Source of the DNA: Acidovorax sp. FHTAMBA
GTDB lineage: Bacteria; Pseudomonadota; Gammaproteobacteria; Burkholderiales; Burkholderiaceae_C
DNA: 64,000 bases
Direction of reading: 5' to 3'
Assembly (NCBI RefSeq): GCF_038958875.1
Contig: NZ_CP152407.1
Coordinates: forward strand, 3,293,501 to 3,357,500
Made by a program: the position numbers and the translations under genes
Shown: positions 9,046 to 20,386 of the stretch, one piece after another
Layout: every line of letters begins with the position of its first letter
Position numbering within the stretch: the first letter of the stretch is position 1
The notes under the pieces: model-generated
The model's database searches: none
What the model was told of the DNA's origin: nothing
The model's input: the letters and a program-made list of their open reading frames with translations, nothing else

Positions 9046-10380
9046 TCAGCCCGCGCGGGCTGCATCTGCCAGTCGCTGTGCACACGCGCTGGCCACCTGC
9101 GCCTCGCGCGCCTCCACCATCACCCGCAGCAACGGCTCGGTGCCGCTCGCGCGGATCAGTACGCGACCGGTGTCGCCAAGCTCCTGTTCCACGGCCCGGG
9201 TGGTGTCTGCCAGCAACCGGTTCGACTTCCAGTCCAGTCCGGGGGGCAGGCGGACGTTGAGCAGCACCTGCGGGTACAGCGTGATGTCGGCCAGCAGCTG
9301 CGCGAGGGTGCTACCGCTGCGCACACAGGCCTGCAGCACCTGCAGCGCACTGACAAGGCCGTCGCCGGTGGTGTGGCGGTCCAGCGCCAGCAGGTGGCCC
9401 GAACCCTCGCCGCCCAGCACCCATTGGTGGCGCGACAGTTCTTCCAGCACGTAGCGGTCGCCCACCTTGGCCCGCACAAACTTCACGCCCCGTTGCTGCA
9501 GTGCCACCTCGACGGCCATGTTGGTCATCAACGTGCCCACCACGCCCGGCACATGCTCGTCGCGGCCCATGCGGTCGGACGCCATCAGGTACAAGAGCTC
9601 GTCACCGTTGTACAGGCGCCCCGTGGCATCCACCACCTGCAGGCGGTCGGCATCGCCGTCCAGCGCGATGCCGTAATCCGCATGGTTGGCACGCACCGCA
9701 CGCACCAGGGCGTCGGGGTGTGTGGCGCCAACTTCGTGATTGATGTTGAGGCCATCCGGTGCACAACCTATCGGTATCACGTCTGCGCCCAGCTCGTGGA
9801 ACACCTTGGGGGCCACCTGGTAGGCTGCACCATGCGCCGCATCCACCACAACCCGGAGCCCTTTCAAGGTCAGGTCGTGGGGGAAGGTGCTTTTGCAGAA
9901 CTCGATGTAACGCCCCGCCGCATCATCCAGCCGCCGCGCCTTGCCCAGGCTGGCCGAGTCGGCCCACACAGGGGCCTCAGCGAGAGCCGTTTCCACTGCA
10001 AGCTCCCACTCGTCAGAAAGCTTGGTGCCTTGCGCACTGAAGAATTTGATGCCGTTGTCGGGATAGGGGTTATGGCTGGCGCTGATCACCACCCCCAGGC
10101 TCGCGCGCTGGGCGCGTGTGAGGTACGCCACGCCGGGCGTGGGCAAGGGACCGAGCAACACCACATCCACGCCCGCCGAGTTGAACCCCGACTCCAGGGC
10201 GCTCTCGAGCATGTAGCCGGATATGCGCGTGTCCTTGCCAATGAGCACGGTGGGCCGCTCTTCCGTGCGACGCAACACACGCCCCACCGCATGGGCCAGG
10301 CGCAAAACAAAATCGGGGGTGATGGGCGGCTCCCCCACCGTGCCGCGAATGCCGTCGGTTCCAAAATACTGGCGCGTCAT
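9046..10380 (-). CDS. glmM: Phosphoglucosamine mutase
   Basis: Converts glucosamine-6-phosphate to glucosamine-1-phosphate for UDP-GlcNAc, and so for peptidoglycan and lipid A. The 444 residues match the family length. Visible are the N-terminal YFGTDGIRG, the phosphoserine loop VVISASHNPYPDNGIKFF, the metal loop DGDADR, the sugar-binding GEGSGH and the C-terminal phosphate site RASGTEPLLRVM. The ATG at 10380 has GAGGAG upstream. The order ftsH-folP-glmM is a conserved proteobacterial cluster. Confidence 0.97.
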   Translation of the reverse strand: MTRQYFGTDGIRGTVGEPPITPDFVLRLAHAVGRVLRRTEERPTVLIGKDTRISGYMLESALESGFNSAGVDVVLLGPLPTPGVAYLTRAQRASLGVVISASHNPYPDNGIKFFSAQGTKLSDEWELAVETALAEAPVWADSASLGKARRLDDAAGRYIEFCKSTFPHDLTLKGLRVVVDAAHGAAYQVAPKVFHELGADVIPIGCAPDGLNINHEVGATHPDALVRAVRANHADYGIALDGDADRLQVVDATGRLYNGDELLYLMASDRMGRDEHVPGVVGTLMTNMAVEVALQQRGVKFVRAKVGDRYVLEELSRHQWVLGGEGSGHLLALDRHTTGDGLVSALQVLQACVRSGSTLAQLLADITLYPQVLLNVRLPPGLDWKSNRLLADTTRAVEQELGDTGRVLIRASGTEPLLRVMVEAREAQVASACAQRLADAARAG

Positions 10381-10484
10381 GCTGTAGCGTCTCCTCGTGA
10401 GATTTTCGTTGTTTTGTGAATCGCCGGACCCTCGCCGGCATGGACATCCAGTGTGGCCGTACCAGCCTTCCTGCTTTACCGGCC

Positions 10485-11315
10485 TCAGACCGCCCTTTGC
10501 ATGGCCGCCCACACGGCCAGTGCCGCCACCGTTTCGCGCACGTCATGCACCCGCACTACCGATGCGCCCCGGTCCACCGCCAACACGGCCGCCACAACGC
10601 TGGGTGCCAGGCGATCCTGTACGTCGAGCCCGGTGACCGAACCCAGCGAGGATTTGCGTGACCACCCCGCCAGAACCGGATAGCCCGCCGCCTGCAAGAC
10701 CGACTGCCTTGCGAGCAGCGCGAAATTCTGCTCCACCGTTTTTCCGAAACCTATGCCCGGGTCCAGCACTATCCGGTTCTTTTCGACCCCTAGCGCTTGC
10801 AGGTCAAGCGCCGATTGCTTCAAAAACGATAGCACATCGGGCACTACATCGCCCGCCATGGGCGCCACCTGCATGGTCTGCGGATCGCGATGCATATGCA
10901 TCAGGCACACGCCGCAGCGCGGATGCGCGGCCACCACCGCTGCTGCCCCTGCCTGACGCAGGGCCCAGATGTCATTGATGATGTCGGCCCCCAAGTCCAG
11001 CACGGCCTGCATCACCTCGGGCTTGTAGGTGTCCACGGATATCGGCACACCCAGCGTGGCCGCGTCGCGCACCACGGGCACCACACGTGCCAGCTCTTCT
11101 GCCAGAGAGACCGGGGGGCTGCCGGGCCGCGTGGACTCTCCACCGATATCCAAAATGTGCGCGCCATCCTTGATGAGCTGTTCGCAGTGGCGCAGCGCAC
11201 TGGCAGTCGAGGCATTGCGCCCCCCATCGGAGAATGAGTCAGGGGTGACGTTGACAATACCCATCACGCAGGGCTGCGTGAGGTCAACAGAAAACCGTGA
11301 AGTAAGCCAGGTCAT
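10485..11315 (-). CDS. folP: Dihydropteroate synthase
   Basis: Folate pathway enzyme condensing p-aminobenzoate with hydroxymethyldihydropterin diphosphate; target of sulfonamides. About 276 residues. Signatures are MGIVNVTPDSFSDGG, DIGGESTRPG, DPGIGFGK and the C-terminal RVHDV. The start at 11315 (MTWLTSRFSV) gives the usual distance to the first signature; a GTG at 11348 is an alternative. A copy of the palindromic repeat (10780-10834) is embedded in frame in the stretch before DPGIGFGK, a surface region in the family. Confidence 0.96.
   Translation of the reverse strand: MTWLTSRFSVDLTQPCVMGIVNVTPDSFSDGGRNASTASALRHCEQLIKDGAHILDIGGESTRPGSPPVSLAEELARVVPVVRDAATLGVPISVDTYKPEVMQAVLDLGADIINDIWALRQAGAAAVVAAHPRCGVCLMHMHRDPQTMQVAPMAGDVVPDVLSFLKQSALDLQALGVEKNRIVLDPGIGFGKTVEQNFALLARQSVLQAAGYPVLAGWSRKSSLGSVTGLDVQDRLAPSVVAAVLAVDRGASVVRVHDVRETVAALAVWAAMQRAV
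10780..10834. repeat. Palindromic repeat, copy 2 (inside folP)
   Basis: CTAGCGCTT / AAGCGC arms with a 7-base loop, then ATTGCT and CAAAAACGATAGC. This has the same building blocks as the intergenic copies but lies in the folP reading frame, encoding the stretch between VLSFLKQS and GVEKNR. It is forward relative to folP. Confidence 0.65.
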
Positions 11316-11434
11316 GGGTTCATCCGAAAACGGCGCGAGGGCCTGCACCGAAGCATTTCATCCAACAGGCGCCGCCACAGCGGCCATGAAAAACGGGGCG
11401 CGTGGCCCCGTTGGATGGCTGACTCAAACCACAC

Positions 11435-13357
11435 TCACGCAGCAGAGGGCGCGGTATCGGTCGTCACGGCAGGCGTTCCGCCACTGGAGTTGTCTCCACC
11501 CGAAGAGGGAGGCGTGCGAGGCGTCCAGTCCTTCGGTGGCCGGGGCTCTTTGCCAGCCATGATGTCATCAAGCTGCTCGGTGTCGATGGTTTCCCATTCG
11601 AGCAGGGCCTTGGCCATGGCGTGCATCTTGTCGCTGTTTTCCTCGATCAGGCGGCGGGCCAGGTTGTACTGCTCGTCGATGATGCGACGCACCTCCATGT
11701 CCACCTTTTCCATGGTCTGCTCGCTCATGGTGGTGGTCTTGGTGACCGAGCGGCCGAGGAACACTTCGCCTTCGTTCTCCGCGTAGACCATGGGGCCCAG
11801 GGCATCGGTCATTCCGTAGCGCGTCACCATGTCACGGGCGATGTGCGTGGCGCGCTCGAAGTCGTTGCTGGCACCGGTGGTCATCTGGTTCATGAACACT
11901 TCTTCGGCAATACGGCCACCGAACAGCATGCTGATCTGGTTGAGCATGTATTCGCGGTCGTAGCTGTAGCGGTCTTGCGCGGGCAGGCTCATTGTCACGC
12001 CCAGGGCGCGGCCACGGGGGATGATGGTGACCTTGTGAACAGGGTCGCACTTGGGCAGGAGCTTGCCGATCAGCGCGTGGCCAGACTCGTGGTAGGCCGT
12101 ATTGCGGCGCTCTTCCTCGGGCATGACCATGCTCTTGCGCTCGGGGCCCATGAGGATCTTGTCCTTGGCCTTTTCAAAGTCCTGCATTTCCACGGTGCGG
12201 GCGTTGCGGCGGGCAGCCATCAGCGCCGCCTCGTTGCACAGATTGGCCAGGTCGGCACCGCTCATGCCGGGCGTGCCACGGGCGATGATGCCGGGGTTCA
12301 CATCCTGGCCCACCGGAATCTTGCGCATGTGCACGTTCAGGATCTGCTCGCGGCCGCGGATGTCGGGCAGCGTCACGTACACCTGCCGGTCGAAACGGCC
12401 GGGGCGCAGCAAGGCGGCGTCCAGGATGTCGGGGCGGTTGGTGGCTGCCACCACGATCACGCCCAGGTTGGTCTCGAAGCCGTCCATCTCCACCAGCATC
12501 TGGTTCAGGGTCTGTTCGCGCTCGTCATTGCCGCCGCCCAGGCCCGCACCACGCTGGCGTCCGACGGCGTCGATTTCATCGATGAAGATGATGCAGGGCG
12601 CGTTCTTCTTGGCGTTGTCGAACATGTCGCGCACGCGCGCCGCGCCCACACCCACAAACATCTCCACAAAGTCAGAGCCGGAGATGCTGAAGAAAGGCAC
12701 CTTGGCTTCGCCTGCAATGGACTTGGCCAGCAGCGTCTTGCCGGTTCCGGGAGGACCCACGAGGAGCAGGCCCCGTGGAATGCGGCCACCCAGCTTCTGG
12801 AATTTTTGCGGGTCTTTCAGGAAGTCCACAACTTCCTTCACTTCTTCCTTGGCCTCGTCACAACCGGCCACATCCGCGAACGTGACCTGGTTGTTGTTCT
12901 CATCGAGCATGCGCGCCTTGCTCTTGCCAAAGCTGAAGGCACCGCCCTTGCCACCGCCCTGCATCTGGCGCATGAAGTAAACCCACACGCCGATCAGCAG
13001 CAGCATGGGGCCCCAGCTGACCAGCAGGGTCATGAGGAGAGACCCTTCTTCGCGTGGCTTGACGTCGAACTTGACGTTGTTGTTGATCAGGTCGCCCACG
13101 AGGCCACGGTCGAGGTAGGTGGCGGTCGTGCGGATCTTGCGGTCGTCATTGGTGACGGCCACGATCTCGGTGCCGCCTTGGCCTTCCTGGATGGTGGCGC
13201 TCTTGATGCGGTTGCTGCGGACTTCCTCCAGGAACTCCGAGTAGCCGACGTGGCCTGCGCTGGCTCCGGCACGGGTGTCAAACTGTTTGAACACCGTGAA
13301 CAGCACCATGGCGATAACCAGCCACACGGCAATTTTTGAAAACCACTGATTGTTCAA
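11435..13357 (-). CDS. ftsH: ATP-dependent zinc metalloprotease FtsH
   Basis: Membrane-anchored AAA+ protease that degrades misfolded membrane proteins and regulators such as LpxC and sigma-32. The 640 residues show an N-terminal membrane segment (IAVWLVIAMVLFTVF), a periplasmic domain, a second membrane segment near residue 110, Walker A GPPGTGKT, Walker B IIFIDEIDA, the SRH arginines (RPGRFDRQVYV) and the zinc site HESGH near residue 420. The start codon is TTG, with CTGGAGCTC eight bases upstream. The C-terminal tail is proline, threonine and serine rich. Confidence 0.97.
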   Translation of the reverse strand: MNNQWFSKIAVWLVIAMVLFTVFKQFDTRAGASAGHVGYSEFLEEVRSNRIKSATIQEGQGGTEIVAVTNDDRKIRTTATYLDRGLVGDLINNNVKFDVKPREEGSLLMTLLVSWGPMLLLIGVWVYFMRQMQGGGKGGAFSFGKSKARMLDENNNQVTFADVAGCDEAKEEVKEVVDFLKDPQKFQKLGGRIPRGLLLVGPPGTGKTLLAKSIAGEAKVPFFSISGSDFVEMFVGVGAARVRDMFDNAKKNAPCIIFIDEIDAVGRQRGAGLGGGNDEREQTLNQMLVEMDGFETNLGVIVVAATNRPDILDAALLRPGRFDRQVYVTLPDIRGREQILNVHMRKIPVGQDVNPGIIARGTPGMSGADLANLCNEAALMAARRNARTVEMQDFEKAKDKILMGPERKSMVMPEEERRNTAYHESGHALIGKLLPKCDPVHKVTIIPRGRALGVTMSLPAQDRYSYDREYMLNQISMLFGGRIAEEVFMNQMTTGASNDFERATHIARDMVTRYGMTDALGPMVYAENEGEVFLGRSVTKTTTMSEQTMEKVDMEVRRIIDEQYNLARRLIEENSDKMHAMAKALLEWETIDTEQLDDIMAGKEPRPPKDWTPRTPPSSGGDNSSGGTPAVTTDTAPSAA

Positions 13358-13532
13358 GCGGAGCTCCAGTTACAGGAAACAGAAAACGGACACGATGCCG
13401 TCATGGCACGCATGTGCGGACCATTTTAGGACTTTCAAGTCGGGCGGCCATCCCTAATCCCCCTAGCGCCCATGGAAACAGCGCGGGCTTTTCAACCCTG
13501 TTCGGCGAAGTCTTGATGTGCGGCAAGCCCGC

Positions 13533-14195
13533 TCAGGCTGTTTTCCGGAGCCCCATGCCCACCAGGAAGGTTTCGGAAGACTTGTCCCGCGAGGCCTTGG
13601 GTTTAAGGGGCTTGACGACCTTGAAGGTCTGTTTGAAGAGGGTCACGAGATCACTGTAGCCGCTGCCGTGGAACAGCTTGACCACCAAAGCGCCCTCCGG
13701 TTTCAAATGGTTGCCAGCAAAATCCACCGCCAGCTCGACCAGATGCGCAATGCGCGCGGCGTCAGCCGATTCGATCCCGGACAGATTGGGCGCCATGTCC
13801 GACACGACGACATCCACCACCCTTCCCTCCAGTGCCTGCTCCAGGCGTTCCAGCACCTCCGGCTCACGAAAATCACCGTTGAGGTAAGTAACCCCCTCGA
13901 TCGGCTCCATGGGCAGAATGTCCAGCGCGATGATCACCCCGTTCAGCTGCCCCGACGCAGCGCCGGCTGGCGACATGCGCCTGCGCAGGTACTGGCTCCA
14001 GGCGCCTGGTGTGGAACCCAGATCCACCACGGTGTAACCCGGCTTGATGAGCCCCAGTTGTTCGTCGATTTCCTTGAGCTTGTAGGCAGCGCGGGCCCGG
14101 TAACCCTCTTTCTGGGCCAATTTGACGTAGGTGTCGTTGACATGGTCGTTCAACCACGCCTTGTTGACCTTCTTGCTTTGGGTTTTGACTTTCAT
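13533..14195 (-). CDS. rlmE: 23S rRNA (uridine-2'-O)-methyltransferase
   Basis: RlmE/FtsJ, which 2'-O-methylates U2552 of 23S rRNA during late 50S assembly. The 220 residues include the SAM-binding motif VVDLGSTPGAWSQYL, a conserved aspartate in VVVSDMAPNLSG, a catalytic lysine in ALVVKLFHGSG and the N-terminal GYRARAAYKLKEID. The start MKVKTQSKKVNK at 14195 is the family start. It is divergent from yhbY and upstream of ftsH, the same arrangement as in E. coli. Confidence 0.96.
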   Translation of the reverse strand: MKVKTQSKKVNKAWLNDHVNDTYVKLAQKEGYRARAAYKLKEIDEQLGLIKPGYTVVDLGSTPGAWSQYLRRRMSPAGAASGQLNGVIIALDILPMEPIEGVTYLNGDFREPEVLERLEQALEGRVVDVVVSDMAPNLSGIESADAARIAHLVELAVDFAGNHLKPEGALVVKLFHGSGYSDLVTLFKQTFKVVKPLKPKASRDKSSETFLVGMGLRKTA

Positions 14196-14242
14196 ACCGT
14201 GCCATTGTCTCTCGACAATCAGCACCGCCGATAATACGGCCC
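14196..14242. promoter_or_regulatory. Divergent rlmE / yhbY promoter region
   Basis: Only 47 bp separate the two starts. On the plus strand a GATAAT -10 (14230-14235) ends seven bases before the yhbY ATG, with TTGTCT (14205-14210) as a distant -35. On the minus strand TATTAT (14234-14229) could serve rlmE. An inverted repeat ATTGTC-TCTC-GACAAT spans 14204-14219. No Shine-Dalgarno precedes yhbY, so its transcript may be leaderless. Confidence 0.4.
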
Positions 14243-14716
14243 ATGCCCCAAATTCAACTGACTCCCGCCGAGCGCCGGGAACAACGCGCCAATGCCCATC
14301 ACCTGGACCCCGTCGTCCTGGTCGGTGGCGATGGACTTACCCCTGCGGTCAAGAAGGAAATCGACGCCGCCCTGAACGCCCATGGCCTGATCAAGGTGCG
14401 CGTTTTCAACGATGACCGCGTGGCGCGCGAGCTGATGTACCAGGAGCTCGCCGCCGAACTCAACGCAGCCCCGATCCAGCACATCGGCAAGCTGCTGGTG
14501 CTGTGGCGCCCCCAACCCGTCAAGGAACGTACGGTCGATGAGGACCGCATGCCCGGCCCGCGCGACGTCAAGGTACTCAAGTACAGCAAGCGCGGCGGCC
14601 AGCGCCCCGAGATCAAGCAGCTGCGCGTGCTGGGCAACCAGCGACTCACCCCGGGTGGCCAGATCAAGCGCGCCAAACCCAAGCAAAAATCCATCAAGAA
14701 GCGCCAGGCCGACTGA
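14243..14716 (+). CDS. yhbY: YhbY-family (CRM domain) RNA-binding protein
   Basis: Ribosome assembly-associated protein with a CRM fold: N-terminal LTPAERREQRANAHHLDPVV, the GDGLTPAVKKEIDAALNAHGLIKV core, and a GKLLVLWRP strand. YhbY in E. coli is about 97 residues; here 157 residues include a basic C-terminal tail of about 60 residues ending KPKQKSIKKRQAD, which could bind rRNA. Its TGA stop overlaps the ATG of the next gene (TGATG). It is divergent from rlmE, another 50S maturation factor. Confidence 0.92.
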   Translation: MPQIQLTPAERREQRANAHHLDPVVLVGGDGLTPAVKKEIDAALNAHGLIKVRVFNDDRVARELMYQELAAELNAAPIQHIGKLLVLWRPQPVKERTVDEDRMPGPRDVKVLKYSKRGGQRPEIKQLRVLGNQRLTPGGQIKRAKPKQKSIKKRQAD

Positions 14717-15510
14717 TGAGCCACGATGCAGGCTCGGCAGGCCCGGCAGGCCCGGCAGCCTTTGCTGCCCCTGCCGGCTCGGCCCCCGCTCGCCACATTC
14801 TCTGCATGAAATGGGGCACGAAATACGGCCCCGAATACGTCAACCGGCTGTATGCGATGGTGCGCAGGCACCTGAGCGGCGACTTCCGCTTTGTCTGCCT
14901 GACCGATGACAGCACCGGCATTCGCAGCGAAGTGCAATGCCTGCCCATCCCTGCGCTCGACCTGCCGCCCGGCATCCCCGAACGGGGCTGGACCAAGCTG
15001 GCCACCTTCAGCAAAGACCTGCACGGGCTGCGCGGCACCGCCTTGTTCCTGGATGTGGACGTGGTCATCACCGGCAGCCTGGACGACTTTTTCACCCAGC
15101 CGGGCGAATTTCTGATCATCCACGACTACAAGCGGCCGTGGCGCGTCACGGGCAACTCGTCGGTCTATCGCTTTGAGCTCGGCGCACACCCTGACGTGCT
15201 GGAGCACTTTCGCACGCATTTCCCGGAAATCCGCGCGCAGTTCCGCAATGAGCAGGCCTATTTGTCGGACTTTCTGCACCGGCAGGGCAAGTTGCAATAC
15301 TGGCCCGCTGCGTGGTGCCCGAGTTTCAAATACCACGGCATACCTCCCTGGCCGACCAACTACTGGCGCCCGCCGTTTGTGCCAGCGGGCGCACGCATCG
15401 TGATATTTCATGGGGAATGCAATCCCCCCGATGCTTTGGCCGGGCGGCGCAACCGGCGGTTTCGCTTCATTCGGCCTGCCACGTGGGTGGCCGAGCACTG
15501 GCGCGAATAG
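14716..15510 (+). CDS. Putative glycosyltransferase (GT-A-like, DVD motif)
   Basis: 264 residues resembling small nucleotide-sugar glycosyltransferases. The start HILCMKWGTKYGPEYVNRLYAM is a Rossmann-like strand with a substrate loop. ALFLDVDVVITGSLDDFF carries the Asp-x-Asp metal-binding motif, and HDYKRPW, NSSVYRFELG and NEQAYLSDFL follow in the usual order. The acceptor is unknown. The N-terminus (about residues 6-25) is a low-complexity Gly-Ala-Pro-Ser run encoded by a 9-bp tandem repeat; ATG at 14806 would skip it but would also cut the first strand. It is translationally coupled to yhbY. Neighbours give no clue to the glycan. Confidence 0.75.
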   Translation: MSHDAGSAGPAGPAAFAAPAGSAPARHILCMKWGTKYGPEYVNRLYAMVRRHLSGDFRFVCLTDDSTGIRSEVQCLPIPALDLPPGIPERGWTKLATFSKDLHGLRGTALFLDVDVVITGSLDDFFTQPGEFLIIHDYKRPWRVTGNSSVYRFELGAHPDVLEHFRTHFPEIRAQFRNEQAYLSDFLHRQGKLQYWPAAWCPSFKYHGIPPWPTNYWRPPFVPAGARIVIFHGECNPPDALAGRRNRRFRFIRPATWVAEHWRE

Positions 15511-15566
15511 GCTGCTTCTGCAGCGGCCCTGGCTGCTGCGCCGGACGCCCTTCAGGCAACTGGCGT

Positions 15567-16031
15567 TCAGGTGTCGGCAGACCCGCCGGGCGAGGACGGC
15601 GGTACCGGGTCCTGTCGCAGTGTTTGCCACAACACAGCCAGTGCGCAGCACCACTGCAGCGCATACATCACCGTCCCCACGCTGTGCCACAGGCGAAGAT
15701 CCTGCCGCGCCACGATCCGGGGGGCCACGCCAAACTGCGTGAGCAGTGCCAGCAGCAACCCGCCAAGCATAAAAACCATAGCAGCTTGCGCCCATGGATA
15801 CTGCGCTACAGCCTGTTTTGGCCTTGAAATCAGCAGCAACACCAGACAGCAGGCCACCGCCACCCAGGTCTGTGCGGCAAAAAGCTTCGCCGCCATGTTG
15901 CCCGCCGCCATAGGCGACGGAAGGTGGGCAAACAGCATCGGCACCACCAGAAACCCGATGGTGGTCAGGCTGCCCCACCAGAGCGCAGCGACCAGGGCAG
16001 GAAGGCGGTGGAACATGCCGTGCCCGCTCAC
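15567..16031 (-). CDS. DUF4149-like membrane protein
   Basis: A 154-residue protein with four likely membrane segments (around residues 13-33, 55-68, 82-100, 117-135); the pattern WWGSLTTIGFLVVPMLFAHLPSPMAAGNMAAKLF is typical of DUF4149 proteins. Function unknown. The GTG at 16031 overlaps the greA stop (GTGA); an ATG at 16016 is an alternative. A copy of the palindromic repeat (15770-15829) lies in frame and encodes the loop around QAVAQYPWAQAA between segments two and three. It is the last gene of the carAB-greA group. Confidence 0.8.
   Translation of the reverse strand: MSGHGMFHRLPALVAALWWGSLTTIGFLVVPMLFAHLPSPMAAGNMAAKLFAAQTWVAVACCLVLLLISRPKQAVAQYPWAQAAMVFMLGGLLLALLTQFGVAPRIVARQDLRLWHSVGTVMYALQWCCALAVLWQTLRQDPVPPSSPGGSADT
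15770..15829. repeat. Palindromic repeat, copy 3 (inside DUF4149 gene)
   Basis: CATAGCAGCTTGCGCC, GCGCTACAGCC and TTTTGGCC elements in the order seen in the intergenic copies. The palindrome is decayed (GCGCC / GCGCTA). It is read in frame by the membrane protein gene on the opposite strand. Confidence 0.6.
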
Positions 16032-16504
16032 TGGTAGCTGACCGCCACCACTTCGTAGCGGCGAATCCCGCCGGGAGCCTGCACTTCGGCGGTATCGCCC
16101 TCTTCCTTGCCGATCAAGGCACGGGCGATGGGGCTCGAGATATTGATGAGCCCCTGCTTCAAATCCGCCTCGTCCTCGCCCACGATCTGGTACTTCACGA
16201 GGTCGCCAGACTCTTCGTCTTCGAGCTCCACCGTGGCGCCAAAGACCACCTTGCCGCCGCCATCCACGGCGCTGGGGTCGATCACCTGCGCCACCGACAG
16301 CTTGCCCTCGATCTCCTGGATGCGGCCTTCGATGAAGCCCTGACGGTCTTTGGCGGCGTCGTAGTCGGCGTTTTCACTGAGGTCACCTTGCGCACGCGCC
16401 TCTGCAATGGCCGTGATCACGGCGGGGCGTTCAATGGTTTTGAGGCGATGCAGCTCCTCCTTGAGCTTTTCAGCGCCGCGCTTGGTGATCGGAATGGTGG
16501 CCAT
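16028..16504 (-). CDS. greA: Transcription elongation factor GreA
   Basis: Rescues backtracked RNA polymerase by stimulating transcript cleavage. 158 residues, the standard length. The N-terminal coiled coil holds the acidic tip GDLSENADYDAAKD, and the C-terminal FKBP-like domain has FGATVELEDEESGD and SPIARALIGKEEGD. The start MATIPITKRGAEKL at 16504 has GGAG upstream. A hairpin with a T-rich tail follows carB upstream, so greA may have its own promoter in 16505-16610. Confidence 0.97.
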   Translation of the reverse strand: MATIPITKRGAEKLKEELHRLKTIERPAVITAIAEARAQGDLSENADYDAAKDRQGFIEGRIQEIEGKLSVAQVIDPSAVDGGGKVVFGATVELEDEESGDLVKYQIVGEDEADLKQGLINISSPIARALIGKEEGDTAEVQAPGGIRRYEVVAVSYQ

Positions 16505-16610
16505 CGTGTTGTGTCTCCATAAGTCAAAACGGTGAAAGCGCCAAAAGCACTTCCACCGGTCAGTCGCCATGCATGCCCGCGCGGGGCGGGACACTACGAT
16601 GGACGAGTCT

Positions 16611-16645
16611 ACAAAAGGAAACCGCCGCACGTTGCCGCGCGGCGG
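16611..16645 (-). terminator. Terminator-like hairpin after carB
   Basis: A 7-bp stem CCGCCGC / GCGGCGG (16622-16628 with 16639-16645) and a 10-base loop, followed on the minus strand by TTTCCTTTT. It lies 40 bp after the carB stop and before greA, so it would end or attenuate the carAB transcript. Confidence 0.65.
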
Positions 16646-16684
16646 TCTCTGTTCAGGCGGCAATTATGCCGCTTTTGCCGATGC

Positions 16685-19930
<3,246 letters not shown>

Positions 19931-19940
19931 GGTGCGTCGA

Positions 19941-20366
19941 TCAGTCGATCGTGGGTTCGGCTGCCTGGGGGCTGGGGGTGGGGGCTGAGGCTGCTGCTGC
20001 ATCTGCGGGCAAACGCCGCTGGGTCAACTTGGCAAGCAGCGCCTCGGCGCGTGCGGGAGGAAGGTTCTTCTGCATCAGCTGCAGCAGGCCGTCGCCCTGG
20101 ATCAGTGGGCGCAAGACTTCTTCTTCCGCGTCATAAAACGTCACTTCCCACTCCTGCAGCAGCTCTGCAAAGGCAGCATCGTCCAGCGTCTTGCCCTTGG
20201 CCACGAGCGTGACGAGCGGCATGGCCTTGTTCTCGACAAACGCTTTCTTGTAGGGCTTTTGCGCCCAACGTTCCGTGAACCACTCACGGTGGGGCGAAGG
20301 CAGGGTCAGGACACGCTTGTGGATCGCCTTTTCCAGCGATGCAAGGGGGAAGCTGAACAGTTTCAT
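19941..20366 (-). CDS. Small unknown protein between carA and carB
   Basis: 141 residues, not recognised. It begins MKLFSFPLASLEKAIHKRV, contains WFTERWAQKPYKKAF and an acidic stretch EWEVTFYDAEEEVLRPL, and ends in an Ala-Pro-Ser tail. There is no signal peptide, membrane segment or known motif. It starts 20 bp after carA and stops 10 bp before carB, so it is cotranscribed and probably translated with them. The location suggests a link to carbamoyl phosphate synthesis or simply a stable passenger; the sequence alone does not decide. Confidence 0.8.
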   Translation of the reverse strand: MKLFSFPLASLEKAIHKRVLTLPSPHREWFTERWAQKPYKKAFVENKAMPLVTLVAKGKTLDDAAFAELLQEWEVTFYDAEEEVLRPLIQGDGLLQLMQKNLPPARAEALLAKLTQRRLPADAAAASAPTPSPQAAEPTID

Positions 20367-20386
20367 GGTGCTGTTTCCTTCCGCGC

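Noticed and set aside
11621..13339. A 572-residue open frame on the plus strand
   Set aside because: Antisense shadow of ftsH, His/Ala/Val rich, no family resemblance.
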